From the NCBI RefSeq assembly GCF_000527695.1, contig NZ_ATSX01000002.1, positions 124,001 to 188,000 on the forward strand: a stretch of 64,000 nucleotides of DNA, given 5' to 3'. This DNA is from Commensalibacter papalotli (ex Servin-Garciduenas et al. 2014). Its GTDB lineage: Bacteria > Pseudomonadota > Alphaproteobacteria > Acetobacterales > Acetobacteraceae. Below are positions 8,600-18,500 of this stretch, piece after piece (positions within the stretch are counted from its first letter, which is position 1; the number at the start of each line of letters is the position of its first letter). Made by a program: the position numbers and the translations under genes. The notes under the pieces are model-generated. The model saw nothing but the letters and a program-made list of their open reading frames with translations. It was not told the DNA's origin and did not search any database.

Positions 8600-11284
8600 T
8601 TATTCAGCCATCAAACGAAGAACATAAGGTAAAATACCGCCATGACGGTAATATTCAACTTCTTCTTGAGTATCCACACGACAAACCAATGAAACATCTT
8701 GGCTAGAACCATCGGCACGATGAATACGCATTATCATTTTTTGGCGTGGCTGTAATGTTTCCACACCAAGAATATCAATTTGTTCATCGCCTCTGAGGTT
8801 CAATGTTTTACGTGTTGTGCCTTCTTCAAACAATAAAGGTAAAACGCCCATACCAACAAGGTTAGAACGATGAATACGCTCGAAACTTTCTGCCACAACC
8901 GCTTTTACACCCAAAAGATTTGTACCTTTTGCTGCCCAGTCACGAGAAGAACCCATACCATACTCTTTACCACCAAAGACAATTAACGGTGTATTTTCTT
9001 GCATATATTGCATAGCAACATCATAAATAGCGCCTTCTTTGCCATCTGGATAATGTTTACTATAACCACCTTCAACCCCTGGAACCATTTCATTGCGAAT
9101 ACGAATATTGGCAAAAGTTCCGCGCATCATCACCTCATGATTACCACGACGAGATCCATAAGAGTTAAAGTCACCTTCCCCAACACCATTCTCTGTCAAA
9201 TATCTGCCTGCTGGTGAATCTTTACGAATAGAACCTGCTGGAGAAATATGATCAGTTGTGACATTATCAGCCAAGATTGCCAATACTCTTGCCCCCTTAA
9301 TATCAGGACGTTTCGCTGGAGCTTCTTGACCCATTCCATCAAAATAAGGTGGGTTACGCACATACGTTGATTTTTCATTCCAACTATAAGTTTGAGACCC
9401 TGTTGCAACAGACAAAGCTTGCCATTCTTTAGGACCTTTTTCAACGCCATCATAGCCTTTAAGGAATTCTTTTTGAGTAATCGAGGAAGCCATTGCATCA
9501 GAAATTTCTTTGGCAGATGGCCAAATATCTTTCAAATAGATTTCTTTTCCATCTTTGGAAACACCAATTGGGTCTTTGGTAATATCTTTACGCAATGTTC
9601 CCAAAATCGCATAAGCAATGACCAATGGAGGACTTGCAAGATAGTTCGCACGAACGTTCGGAGAAATACGCCCTTCAAAATTACGGTTACCAGATAGAAC
9701 GGCTGTGGCTACCATTTTATTATTTTCAATCGTATCAATGATATCATCTTCTAACGGACCTGAATTCCCAATGCAGGTTGTACATCCATATCCAACAATA
9801 TTAAAGCCCAATGCGTTCAAAGGCTCGATTAAACCAGCATTTTCAAGATAATTCGTTGCAACTTTTGATCCAGGAGCCAAAGAAGTTTTAACCCAAGGTT
9901 TACGGGTTAATCCCAACGCATGCGCTTTTTTGGCCAATAAACCTGCGGCCATCATGACTTCTGCATTTGATGTATTGGTACAAGACGTAATCGCAGCAAT
10001 AACAACAGAACCATGTTCTAATTCATAATCAGCATTTGCAACAGGATAAGATTTATCTTGATCTGGAACATTAAAGGTATCCGTTAATGCTTTTTCAAAA
10101 ACCTTTGTTGCACTGGACAGATCAATACGATCTTGTGGGCGGCTGGGACCAGAAATAGATGGAACAACCGTACCAATATCAAGCTCCAAAGTATCCGTAA
10201 ATTCTGGATCAACACTATTATTGTCACGGAACATACCTTGAGCTTTAAGATAAGCTTCCACTAATTTAATTTGATGTTCATCACGACCTGTTAAACGCAA
10301 ATAATCAAGTGCTTGTTGGTCAACAGGGAAGAACCCACAAGTTGCCCCATATTCAGGTGCCATATTCGCAATCGTTGCACGGGTATAAAGTGGTAAATGA
10401 TCCAAAGCTGGACCAAAAAATTCAACAAACTTACCAACAACGCCTTTTTTACGGAGCATTTCGGTAACTTTTAAAACCAAGTCTGTTGCAGTCACACCCG
10501 CAGCCAATTTACCTGTTAATTTAAACCCAATGACATCAGGAATTAACATCGTAATTGGTTGCCCTAGCATCGCTGCTTCGGCTTCAATACCACCAACACC
10601 CCAACCGAGAACACCAAGACCATTAATCATGGTTGTATGAGAATCTGTTCCGTATAAAGTGTCTGGATAAGCGTAAGTTTTACCATCTTCTTCATTATGC
10701 CAAACCACTTTAGCAATATGTTCCAAATTAACTTGGTGACAAATCCCGGTATCAGGTGGCACAACAGAGAAATCTTTAAATGCCTCCTGACCCCATCGTA
10801 AGAACGCATAACGTTCTGCATTACGTTTAAATTCCAACGTAATATTTTGTGTCAATGCAGTTGAAGAAGCTGAATAATCAACCATTACAGAATGATCAAT
10901 CACTAGATTCACAGGAATTAATGGATTAACTTTTTGGGGATCACCTTTTAAATGGATCATACCTTCACGCATTGCAGCCAAATCCACAACGGCTGGAACA
11001 CCAGTAAAATCTTGCATTAAAATACGAGCAGGACGAAATGGGACTTCAGAATCACTACGATGGTTTTTTAACCATTCGACAACTGACTTGGCATTTTCAA
11101 CTGTAAAAGCTTTACCATTCTCAAAGCGCAAAATATTTTCTAGTAATACTTTTAATGTATTTGGTAAATGCTTTACCGATCCTATATGTTTTTCTGCTTC
11201 TGGCAAAGAAAAATAATGATAGGTTTTTCCATCAACATCCAATGTGCGGAGAGTTTTTAAGCTGTCTTGGCCTATCAATTTCAT
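8600..11284 (-). CDS. acnA: Aconitate hydratase AcnA
   Basis: 894 residues, typical of the AcnA/IRP1 family. It interconverts citrate and isocitrate in the TCA cycle, in the cytoplasm. The [4Fe-4S] ligands are Cys435 (S-C-T-N-T-S), Cys501 and Cys504 (G-Y-G-C-T-T-C-I-G-N-S-G). Y-G-T-D-S-H-T-T-M-I-N-G-L-G (about 208-221) and the swivel-domain Y-G-S-R-R-G-N-H-E-V-M-M-R-G-T-F are also intact. It is transcribed alone, with the terminator at 8553-8579 downstream and a divergent AT-rich region shared with ccmA upstream. Nothing is missing. The protein may also bind RNA as an apo-form, as in related enzymes, but the sequence alone cannot show this. Confidence 0.97.
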   Translation of the reverse strand: MKLIGQDSLKTLRTLDVDGKTYHYFSLPEAEKHIGSVKHLPNTLKVLLENILRFENGKAFTVENAKSVVEWLKNHRSDSEVPFRPARILMQDFTGVPAVVDLAAMREGMIHLKGDPQKVNPLIPVNLVIDHSVMVDYSASSTALTQNITLEFKRNAERYAFLRWGQEAFKDFSVVPPDTGICHQVNLEHIAKVVWHNEEDGKTYAYPDTLYGTDSHTTMINGLGVLGWGVGGIEAEAAMLGQPITMLIPDVIGFKLTGKLAAGVTATDLVLKVTEMLRKKGVVGKFVEFFGPALDHLPLYTRATIANMAPEYGATCGFFPVDQQALDYLRLTGRDEHQIKLVEAYLKAQGMFRDNNSVDPEFTDTLELDIGTVVPSISGPSRPQDRIDLSSATKVFEKALTDTFNVPDQDKSYPVANADYELEHGSVVIAAITSCTNTSNAEVMMAAGLLAKKAHALGLTRKPWVKTSLAPGSKVATNYLENAGLIEPLNALGFNIVGYGCTTCIGNSGPLEDDIIDTIENNKMVATAVLSGNRNFEGRISPNVRANYLASPPLVIAYAILGTLRKDITKDPIGVSKDGKEIYLKDIWPSAKEISDAMASSITQKEFLKGYDGVEKGPKEWQALSVATGSQTYSWNEKSTYVRNPPYFDGMGQEAPAKRPDIKGARVLAILADNVTTDHISPAGSIRKDSPAGRYLTENGVGEGDFNSYGSRRGNHEVMMRGTFANIRIRNEMVPGVEGGYSKHYPDGKEGAIYDVAMQYMQENTPLIVFGGKEYGMGSSRDWAAKGTNLLGVKAVVAESFERIHRSNLVGMGVLPLLFEEGTTRKTLNLRGDEQIDILGVETLQPRQKMIMRIHRADGSSQDVSLVCRVDTQEEVEYYRHGGILPYVLRLMAE

Positions 11285-11458
11285 AATGGCATCCTTAATT
11301 TTTATATTTTATTTCTGAACAATGAATAGATTAAACTATTTTTTTGAATTTATCACTTATCATATAGTTTTTATATCTCGAATAGAATAAAAGCAATTAT
11401 GAGAGCTGTATTGTTTTTTCACTTACGTGTGTACTAAACCATCAAAAGGATCTAAACG

Positions 11459-12100
11459 CTGTCGATAAAACCCACTAATATTTTTAAAATTGACAATATC
11501 AGTGCTTTTCGTGGAGAAAAATTGATTTTTAAAAAAGTCAACTTCTCTCTCTCCTCTGGCCAGTCTTTGATCATCCAAGGACCAAATGGTGCAGGCAAAA
11601 GCACATTATTACGAGTATTAGCAGGGTTAAGGTCAATTGATGCTGGAACAATCACCTGGAATAACGATAATATTACCGAGCATTACACAGAACAAACCCA
11701 ACGCATTGCTTGGCTTAGCCATCAAGACTCTTTAAAACCTGCTTTGACCGTCAAAGAGAACCTCCAATTGATCAGTCAGCTTTATCAAACAGATATTGAA
11801 TCCGCTCTTAAAACCATCAAAATTGATCATATGGCAGATATTCCTGCTCGTATGTTATCCGCAGGGCAAAAACGACGTACAGCCCTGGCTCGTATTTTAT
11901 TAAAACCTGCACAATTATGGTTACTAGACGAACCATCCGTTGGTCTGGATCAAGAAACTATTGAACTATTAGGACATATCTTTAAAGATTTCACTAATCA
12001 AGGCGGAATGATCATTACCACAACACATGTTCCTCTTCCTTTGGAAAACAGTAAAATTCTTTACCTTACCCCCTCTATTTCTGTGGCACGGCCTTTGTAA
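11459..12100 (+). CDS. ccmA: Heme exporter ATP-binding subunit CcmA
   Basis: ATPase of the CcmAB(CD) complex that releases heme-loaded CcmE in cytochrome c maturation. Motifs: Walker A G-P-N-G-A-G-K-S-T, signature L-S-A-G-Q-K-R-R-T-A-L-A-R, Walker B L-W-L-L-D-E-P. There is no ATG. The conserved first strand (F-K-I-D-N-I-S-A-F-R-G-E-K) requires a start upstream of the TTG at 11522. CTG at 11459 sits 8 bases after AAAAGGA and would give 213 residues, close to the usual length of about 205. The TTG at 11522 also has a GGAG site five bases before it, so a shorter 192-residue form cannot be excluded. ccmB starts 1 base after the stop. The remaining ccm genes are not in the window. Confidence 0.9.
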   Translation: MSIKPTNIFKIDNISAFRGEKLIFKKVNFSLSSGQSLIIQGPNGAGKSTLLRVLAGLRSIDAGTITWNNDNITEHYTEQTQRIAWLSHQDSLKPALTVKENLQLISQLYQTDIESALKTIKIDHMADIPARMLSAGQKRRTALARILLKPAQLWLLDEPSVGLDQETIELLGHIFKDFTNQGGMIITTTHVPLPLENSKILYLTPSISVARPL

Positions 12101-12101
12101 C

Positions 12102-12767
12102 ATGCGTATTTTTTTCCTCTTTATTCGCCGTGAAATACAACTATCCCTCAGGTACAGCACAGATAGTCTGGGTACAATTTTATTTTTTATTTTAACAGCG
12201 TCTTTATTCCCTTTAGCTTTGGGGCCAGAACCACAATTACTACGCCAAATGGCTCCGGGAATTCTTTGGGTGTGTATTTTACTAGCTGCTTTATTACCCA
12301 TAGAACGCTTGTTTAATCATGAATATGAAGACGGATCTTTGGAACAACTCTTGTTGCTCGGCCTGCCCGCTTATGGAGTCGCATTAGCGAAAATGACAGG
12401 GCATTGGTTAACCACAGGGTTACCTTTGCTCATTGCCAGTATCCCCTTGGCATTCATGTTTGATTTGCCTTATAAGACTATTCCTTTGCTATTATTCAGC
12501 CTTATGATTGGCACAGCATGTTTATCCTTATTAGGGGGCATGGCAACTTGTATTGCTCTTGGAGCTAGAAGGAACGCTTTTTTATTACCGTTACTCACCT
12601 TCCCTCTACTGACCCCGATTTTAATCTTTGGTGCTATGGTAACTGATGCACAGCTTCATCACCTCAACTTTATACCCCATCTTCAGTTACTAGGGGCTTG
12701 CTTTGCATTGGCATTACCACTTTGCCCATTTGTTGCAGGGGCTGGGCTTAAACTTGCTGTAGAATGA
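12102..12767 (+). CDS. ccmB: Heme exporter membrane subunit CcmB
   Basis: 221 residues from the ATG at 12102, almost exactly the length of E. coli CcmB. About six hydrophobic segments alternate with short loops. F-x-R-R-E-I-Q-L at the N-terminus and E-R-L-F-N-H-E-Y-E-D-G-S-L-E-Q-L-L-L (about 67-84) are CcmB landmarks. It is the membrane partner of CcmA in the cytochrome c maturation machine. It starts one base after ccmA and is translationally coupled. Its last 85 bases overlap, on the opposite strand, the 3' end of the CopC-like gene. Both reading frames look genuine, although the overlapped part of the CopC-like protein is only a low-complexity tail. Confidence 0.93.
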   Translation: MRIFFLFIRREIQLSLRYSTDSLGTILFFILTASLFPLALGPEPQLLRQMAPGILWVCILLAALLPIERLFNHEYEDGSLEQLLLLGLPAYGVALAKMTGHWLTTGLPLLIASIPLAFMFDLPYKTIPLLLFSLMIGTACLSLLGGMATCIALGARRNAFLLPLLTFPLLTPILIFGAMVTDAQLHHLNFIPHLQLLGACFALALPLCPFVAGAGLKLAVE

Positions 12768-13147
12768 TCATTCTGAGGTGCATTGCCTAAAACAATAAAC
12801 GGAATTTCACCAGAGCTTTCCTCCCCTTTCCACGTCCAGATCTGCCACTGTAATTTATACTTGCCGGCTTTTAACGGATACGTTGTTTTAACCTCTGTAT
12901 GATCCAAAGATACTGTTGCAGGAATTAACTTTGGCTCCCCTGTTTCCCCGACCAATAATAGCCTGCTGCGAAAAGGGTTAAACTCATGATCATATTTAAC
13001 CATGATCTCTTGATTACCTGCTTGTAAAATTTGATTGGCTTTTGGAATAGAACTTTTCACGTCAATCGCATAAGCAGATATTCCACTCGTGATTACTCCC
13101 ACCGCTGCGATCAAAGAAAAACATATCCTTTTATTATTTTTTTGCAC
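12683..13147 (-). CDS. CopC-domain periplasmic protein, copper ligands apparently lost
   Basis: 154 residues from a GTG at 13147, seven bases after AAGGA. A signal peptide ends at about A27 (A-Y-A). The mature part has the CopC/YobA fold pattern: S-S-I-P-K-A-N-Q near the N-terminus, V-K-Y-D-H-E-F-N-P-F-R-S-R-L-L-L-V in the middle, then L-K-A-G-K-Y-K-L-Q-W-Q-I-W-T and a final F-I-V strand. Copper-binding CopC proteins carry a mature N-terminal His and a later Asp/His pair. Here the mature N-terminus is I-D-V, and the late segment reads E-E-S-S-G-E-I-P-F, so the Cu(II) site seems absent. The Ser/Ala/Pro/Asn-rich tail (about 125-154) overlaps ccmB in antisense. No copD is adjacent. Confidence 0.72.
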   Translation of the reverse strand: MQKNNKRICFSLIAAVGVITSGISAYAIDVKSSIPKANQILQAGNQEIMVKYDHEFNPFRSRLLLVGETGEPKLIPATVSLDHTEVKTTYPLKAGKYKLQWQIWTWKGEESSGEIPFIVLGNAPQNDHSTASLSPAPATNGQSGNANAKQAPSN

Positions 13148-13266
13148 TTTTTTATCCTTTATTTATAAAAAAGAATTTATTCCTTTTGCATCCTAAGCTA
13201 TCTTGTTCCTCGAAAACAATATTATTCTTTGTATTCTGTGCTTTATTATAGGAAATATCCAGTATC

Positions 13267-13623
13267 ATGTCTTGCCAACATATCGCTTTATTAACTGTTT
13301 TTGGAATATGTTTTGCCAGTTTTTCTGGATCATATTCCGCCCTTGCGAATTATAAAAGATGTTGGATTGATAATGGGATTGCAACCATTAACTGTAATCC
13401 AGGAGATGGTCATTATTATATCAAAGAAAAAGATCACTATAAAAAATGTACAGTAGCCAGTGGAGCACTCAAAAAAGATTGCAAGCAAGAAGACGGGTTT
13501 GCCATGATCCTAACCGATCATCGCTGGTATCAATGCCCTATTCAAAATGGTAAAAATTTGGATCACTGTACCCTTGCCACTGGATATTACACAATTTTTG
13601 TTCCGCATTTCCCATTACTATAA
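13267..13623 (+). CDS. Small exported protein built of three 29-residue two-cysteine repeats
   Basis: 118 residues; I recognise no family. A signal sequence covers residues 1 to about 27 (cleavage near A-L-A). The rest is three copies of one unit: Cys32/Cys43, Cys61/Cys72 and Cys90/Cys101. Each pair is spaced C-x10-C and the copies are exactly 29 residues apart. An aromatic lies just before the first Cys, with Gly at +5 (37, 66, 95) and Gly at +16 (48, 77, 106). This regularity indicates a disulfide-stapled beta repeat in the periplasm or outside the cell. The codons of the three units have diverged, so the protein pattern is under selection. It stands divergent from the CopC-like gene and 46 bases before the SGNH-like gene. 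Confidence 0.75.
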   Translation: MSCQHIALLTVFGICFASFSGSYSALANYKRCWIDNGIATINCNPGDGHYYIKEKDHYKKCTVASGALKKDCKQEDGFAMILTDHRWYQCPIQNGKNLDHCTLATGYYTIFVPHFPLL

Positions 13624-13669
13624 AATACTGTATAAATACGATTAAGTTAATCAAAGGAATAATATAATA

Positions 13670-15211
13670 ATGCGCATCTTGATATTAGGGACATCCAATT
13701 CAATTATCTACCCTGGGTGGGTTTATGGCCTTCGCCAATCTCTTCCAGACGCTACAATAGAAAACATGTCGATTGGCGCCTCTCCAGGAATTCAGTTTAG
13801 TGTAAATCTTGAGAAAACTAACTTTGCAGATTATGATTTTGTTTTTTTTGATAGCATACCCAATGATCAAACATATCATGATCAAAACTTAATACATTAT
13901 GATGCAAAAAACACAGCATTCTTTCATCAAATAACTTTTGAAATTATTAAAAGAATTGCCAGTGAAACCAAGCTTATTGTTTTATGTATAGAAGAACAAG
14001 CTTACTTTAACTGTAATTCAGAATTTTATAATAACCGTATAGCCTTTGCCCGAAATGCTAACGCTTATTTTGTAGATACAAAGCCTCTTATTAACACGTT
14101 TGTTAAAGCAAACGGTATTAACCCTGATATTATTTATGATTACCATCCCTCACATCCAGATAGATGTATAATGAATATTATTGGTAATTCAATTGGTGAG
14201 CATTTATCAGCTTTATCTGATGATAATTTTATTCCATTACCCACCAAAAAACAAAATCCCTTTTCTTATTGGTGGCCTACGGATCAGTACCCTCAAAAAT
14301 TATACACAAATTCATTGGTAAGTGATATCTATACGATTTTAGGTGATGGAAATAACATTCGTTTTAATGATGCAAAATTGCTGATTGGTTTTTATATTAA
14401 TATTACAAAAACAAATTGTATTATGGATTTGTTTTTCAATAACCAACGTGTTTTTTCAATCGCTCTCAACTATGCTCATGCAGATAATATTGTTAAAATT
14501 TTTGTACCAATACCAGAAAGCCTCTTAGTTGATGAAATCCGTATACGCCCAGCAACAAATGAAAATGTTGATTATCATGGTTTGGGTTCCAGAAAAGAGC
14601 CTCATCCAGAAGAAAATACAACAATTGCAGTCACTGGTTTTACCTTCTGCCATCCAGAGCTTTTGGATACAACACCTTTTCTTTTTCAAAAATCAGAAAT
14701 TATCAATCAATTTGATTGTGAGAAACTTCAAAAAAAACTAGAACAAGATTTCAATAAAAATTCTCAACATAAGAAGATATTCCTTATCAAACCAAATACT
14801 GGTGCTGATATCATACAAAAAAATATTTTCTTTGATAAAAATGTAAAAACAGAAAACAAAACACTAGCACTTTTTAGCTATAATGAAAGCATTTTGTGCT
14901 ATAATACAGTAGATAATCTATTCCAGCCTTTTAAACTCGATAAAATTGGATTACCAGATATTTATGTTGTCAATATTGCATCCCTAGGCAACAATAAAAT
15001 TAAATTTTTCATTAAAATCTGTAACAATATTTTCTATGTTGATCCTTTTCACTCACATGATGGTATCATCAATTATGAATGCCATTACGACAGATTATTA
15101 TTTAAAAAAGATGATGCGCATTTATGTGCCGATAACAATAATGTTGTTACAATCACTCATGGTAATTGGGAGCACCTTCAATTATTTCAAGTCGGTTGCA
15201 TCGTAAATTAA
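13670..15211 (+). CDS. SGNH-hydrolase-like protein with an unassigned C-terminal half
   Basis: 513 residues with no signal peptide. The first 180 residues look like an SGNH/GDSL hydrolase: block I I-L-G-T-S-N-S (residues 5-11, catalytic Ser9 in place of the S in GDS), a block II-like N-x3-G (32-36), and block V D-Y-H-P-S-H (157-162) supplying Asp/His. The block III Asn is not obvious, so activity is uncertain. Residues about 200-330 look like a beta-sandwich lectin-like segment, and 330-513 are unassigned. Similar proteins often sit with glycosyltransferases, but none is close here. A 16-bp hairpin terminator follows. Confidence 0.6.
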   Translation: MRILILGTSNSIIYPGWVYGLRQSLPDATIENMSIGASPGIQFSVNLEKTNFADYDFVFFDSIPNDQTYHDQNLIHYDAKNTAFFHQITFEIIKRIASETKLIVLCIEEQAYFNCNSEFYNNRIAFARNANAYFVDTKPLINTFVKANGINPDIIYDYHPSHPDRCIMNIIGNSIGEHLSALSDDNFIPLPTKKQNPFSYWWPTDQYPQKLYTNSLVSDIYTILGDGNNIRFNDAKLLIGFYINITKTNCIMDLFFNNQRVFSIALNYAHADNIVKIFVPIPESLLVDEIRIRPATNENVDYHGLGSRKEPHPEENTTIAVTGFTFCHPELLDTTPFLFQKSEIINQFDCEKLQKKLEQDFNKNSQHKKIFLIKPNTGADIIQKNIFFDKNVKTENKTLALFSYNESILCYNTVDNLFQPFKLDKIGLPDIYVVNIASLGNNKIKFFIKICNNIFYVDPFHSHDGIINYECHYDRLLFKKDDAHLCADNNNVVTITHGNWEHLQLFQVGCIVN

Positions 15212-15221
15212 AGTATATATC

Positions 15222-15261
15222 TATCAAAGGGTTATTTTATTGATTAAATAATCCTTTGATA
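15222..15261 (+). terminator. Hairpin terminator after the SGNH-like gene
   Basis: TATCAAAGGGTTATTT (15222-15237), 8-base loop, AAATAATCCTTTGATA (15246-15261): a 16-bp stem with one wobble pair, 11 bases after the stop codon. The trailing T-run is poor. Confidence 0.65.
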
Positions 15262-15367
15262 TTGCTGCATATAATCTTGCTATTTTAATATAATTACCGT
15301 TCAAATTACATTAATACTAATACACAATATTGATAAAAATATATCCCCAATAAGATTAAGTGTCTGA

Positions 15368-15502
15368 ATGGCTTGCTGGTTACATATTTACTCTATCAAA
15401 GTACTCAATTACTATTTTTTCTGGAACATGAACCCCAGAGAAAAAAGTATTTTATCATGGCTTTTTTCTACAGTTATATTTCTTACCTTAATAAAATATT
15501 AG
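15368..15502 (+). CDS. Possible 44-residue membrane microprotein
   Basis: The 371-base gap 15212-15582 holds two hairpins and this short open frame, which begins M-A-C-W-L-H-I-Y and ends with one hydrophobic helix (W-L-F-S-T-V-I-F-L-T-L-I). No convincing ribosome site precedes the ATG and I know no homologue. It may be chance in AT-rich DNA. Confidence 0.2.
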   Translation: MACWLHIYSIKVLNYYFFWNMNPREKSILSWLFSTVIFLTLIKY

Positions 15503-15531
15503 TTCGTTTTATCAAGTAATCACCAAGATAT

Positions 15532-15568
15532 AATAAAAGGCATATTTATAAAAATAATGCCTTTTATT
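15532..15568. terminator. Terminator downstream of the tricorn-type protease gene
   Basis: AATAAAAGGCAT (15532-15543), 13-base loop, ATGCCTTTTATT (15557-15568): a perfect 12-bp stem 14 bases beyond the stop of the minus-strand protease gene, with T-rich ends on both strands. Confidence 0.8.
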
Positions 15569-15582
15569 AAAAATATTTTATT

Positions 15583-18500
15583 TTAGTTTTTACTAGGATG
15601 ATCCTTTGCAAAAGGTTCCCCTTGAGGGGGATAAGCCGTATCCCAACTTGGAGGGTTAGGCAAAGAAACTGGATGATCTTTTAATTCTTTGAGTAAATAA
15701 TTAACCGCTGTTTCAAGCTGACGATCTTTCCCCTCCTGTAACTCACCAGGCGTATTTTCGACTTCGATATCAGGCTCTACGCCATGATCTTCAATAATCC
15801 ATTCAGAATTTAAACCATACAAACTTTCCTCTGGAATGGTAATATACCCACCATCACGTAAAGGCCAATATCCACGAATACCGCGCACACCGCCCCATGT
15901 GCGCTTACCAATCACTTTTCCCAATCCATATTTGCGGAAATAATAAGGGAAAATATCGCCATCAGACGCAGAATATTGATTAACCAACGTTACTTTTGGA
16001 CCATGAATCAACTGTTGAGGCAAGGTTGCTTGCATATTTTCACGATTAGTGGTCATTCCAACTAATATTCTACGCAATCTTTCCAGCAATATTTGATCAA
16101 TGAAGCCACCACCATTCCAACGATCATCAATAATAACTGCTTCTTTATCCAACTGAGAATAGAATTGGCGAATAAATTGCTGCATTCCCAGCTCTTCCAT
16201 ATCAGAAAGATAAATATAAGCAATTTTACCCCCAGATAAACGATCAACTAACTCGCGATTATGCTCTACCCATGCTCTTTCTTTTAAAGAAAGTTCATTT
16301 TTAAGCGTATTGACTTCAACTGTTTTGACTTTACCTGAGTCTTTATCCTCGAAAGAAAGCTGAACAGGATTAGAAACACCAACAAAGAATTGATATGGAT
16401 TTACATTACCTTTGACCTCTTGCCCATTCACAGACAATAAATAATCGCTCTCATGAATATTCAAACCTGGTTCTGTCAAGGGGCTGCGATATTGTTTACG
16501 ACTGTTATCCCCTTGATAAATTTTAGCCAATGCATACCGCTCTCTTTGTGCGTCATAAGCAAAATCAACACCTAATAAAGCCGTGGGAACAGCTTTAACT
16601 GGATCTTGTTGATCCCCACCGCCGACATAAGTATGAGAATTACCAATCTCACCAACCATTTGCCCGATAATATAATTTACATCAGCACGAGAGCCAGCCA
16701 AAGGAATCAACGCTGCGTATTTATCATGAACTGCTTGCCAATCTTGACCATTCATTTTAGGATTTACAAATAAATCCCGTTGCAGACGCCAAGCATTTTC
16801 AAACATTTCCTTCCATTCTTTAGATGGCTCTATACGCATGCGCATAGAGCTAACATCCAAAGTTTTATCATCTGCATGTTTTTCTTTGGCATCAGCAATA
16901 ATCCAAGAGTCTTTTTGATTATATAAAACCTTCTTTCCATCATAGGAAAGGCTATAATTATCAATGCCTTTTTCAATGACTGTATCTTTGCGTTCTTTTA
17001 AATCATAGACGTGTAACTCAGGCTTCTCACCAGAAAATTCCCCTGACATAGTTTGAGGAGGAGACAATAAATAATAAATCTTGTCCCCAACAGCCTGCAT
17101 ATCGGTAATTTCTCCACCCGTCATTGGCACAGGCACAATTCGATCTTCAAATCCCTTCGTCTCAATTTTTATCGATGAAACTGCATCTTTTTTATTATCA
17201 TTACCAGCTTGCTCTTTGGTCTCTTTAACAATTTGTCCTTCATCTGAACGTGCCGCAAAAGGTGAAGGTGTTTCTAAGCTCAATGTAGCAATGTAAATCC
17301 CAGCACTTTTTACAGTTAACGCATTCATTTCATTATCTGCAAAAACGGTATTTTCATAACGATTAGAAACAAAATATAAATATTTACCATCCGAGGAAAA
17401 CACAGGTAAATAATCATTATTTTGACCCAAAGTTAGTCGAGAAGGCATGTTTTTTTCAATATTATACACCCACAATGCACGTTGTTGATTGAGTTGTGTT
17501 AAGCTATAAACTACCCATTTTCCATCAGGGGAAAAATTAAAATCATGAATTTCAGCATTACGGTCAACAGCAATTTTCTTTAAATCACTACCATCATTAT
17601 TAACCAGCCACAAATTATGATTACCATCTGAAAAAGCTAGTTTTTTACCGTCAGGAGAAAAACGAGGCGCATAATAATACCCTATTTTAAAATCAGTTAA
17701 GATTTTTTCTTCACCTCCAACAGATGGACGAATAGCAATATTTTGCTCACCATTTTTATCCGTTGTATAAGCAATCCATTGCCCATCAGGAGACCATACT
17801 GGATGATCTGCATCGACATCACTGGAATAAATTAAATTACGAATAGCCCCGTGCTCAACTGGAACCGTAAATATGTTTCCTCGAGCAGCAAAAGCAGCAC
17901 GTTTCCCATTTGGAGAAATCGAGTAATCGGGTTGTTGTGCAGCGTCAATTTTGCGAATGGAGTCACTTACATCCACAAACCGTGGCATTGTGCGGGTGCC
18001 ATCATCTGGTACTTTGACTGCAACCGTATGAAGTTGTTCTGAAGGTAAATCCAACACATAAAGCTTACCTCCTTGTTGGAAAACAATCCCATTATCCCCA
18101 AGTGATGGAAAATCGATATCATAATCTGTAAAATGCGTAACTTGCTTCTGTTGGCCTGTTGCTTTGTCATAGACCCACAGATTTAAACGACGATTTGAAT
18201 CTCGGTCAGACAAGAAATAGATCTTATTTTGATACCACATCGGGATGGTATCTGTACCTTTCCAATGGGTAATTTGATCTAGCTTTTTCGTATCAAAATT
18301 ATAGGTATAAACATCTTGTGCTAATCCCCCATCATACCGTTTCCATGTGCGGAAATCACGATAAATACGGGTATAAGCAATCTCTTTATCCGAAGGGCCA
18401 TAACTGATAAAGCCAGAGCGATCCAATGGTAATTGTTGCGGTAACCCACCATCAATTGAAATTTTGAAAGGCAAGCTAATCCAACTATTCCACGCATTAC

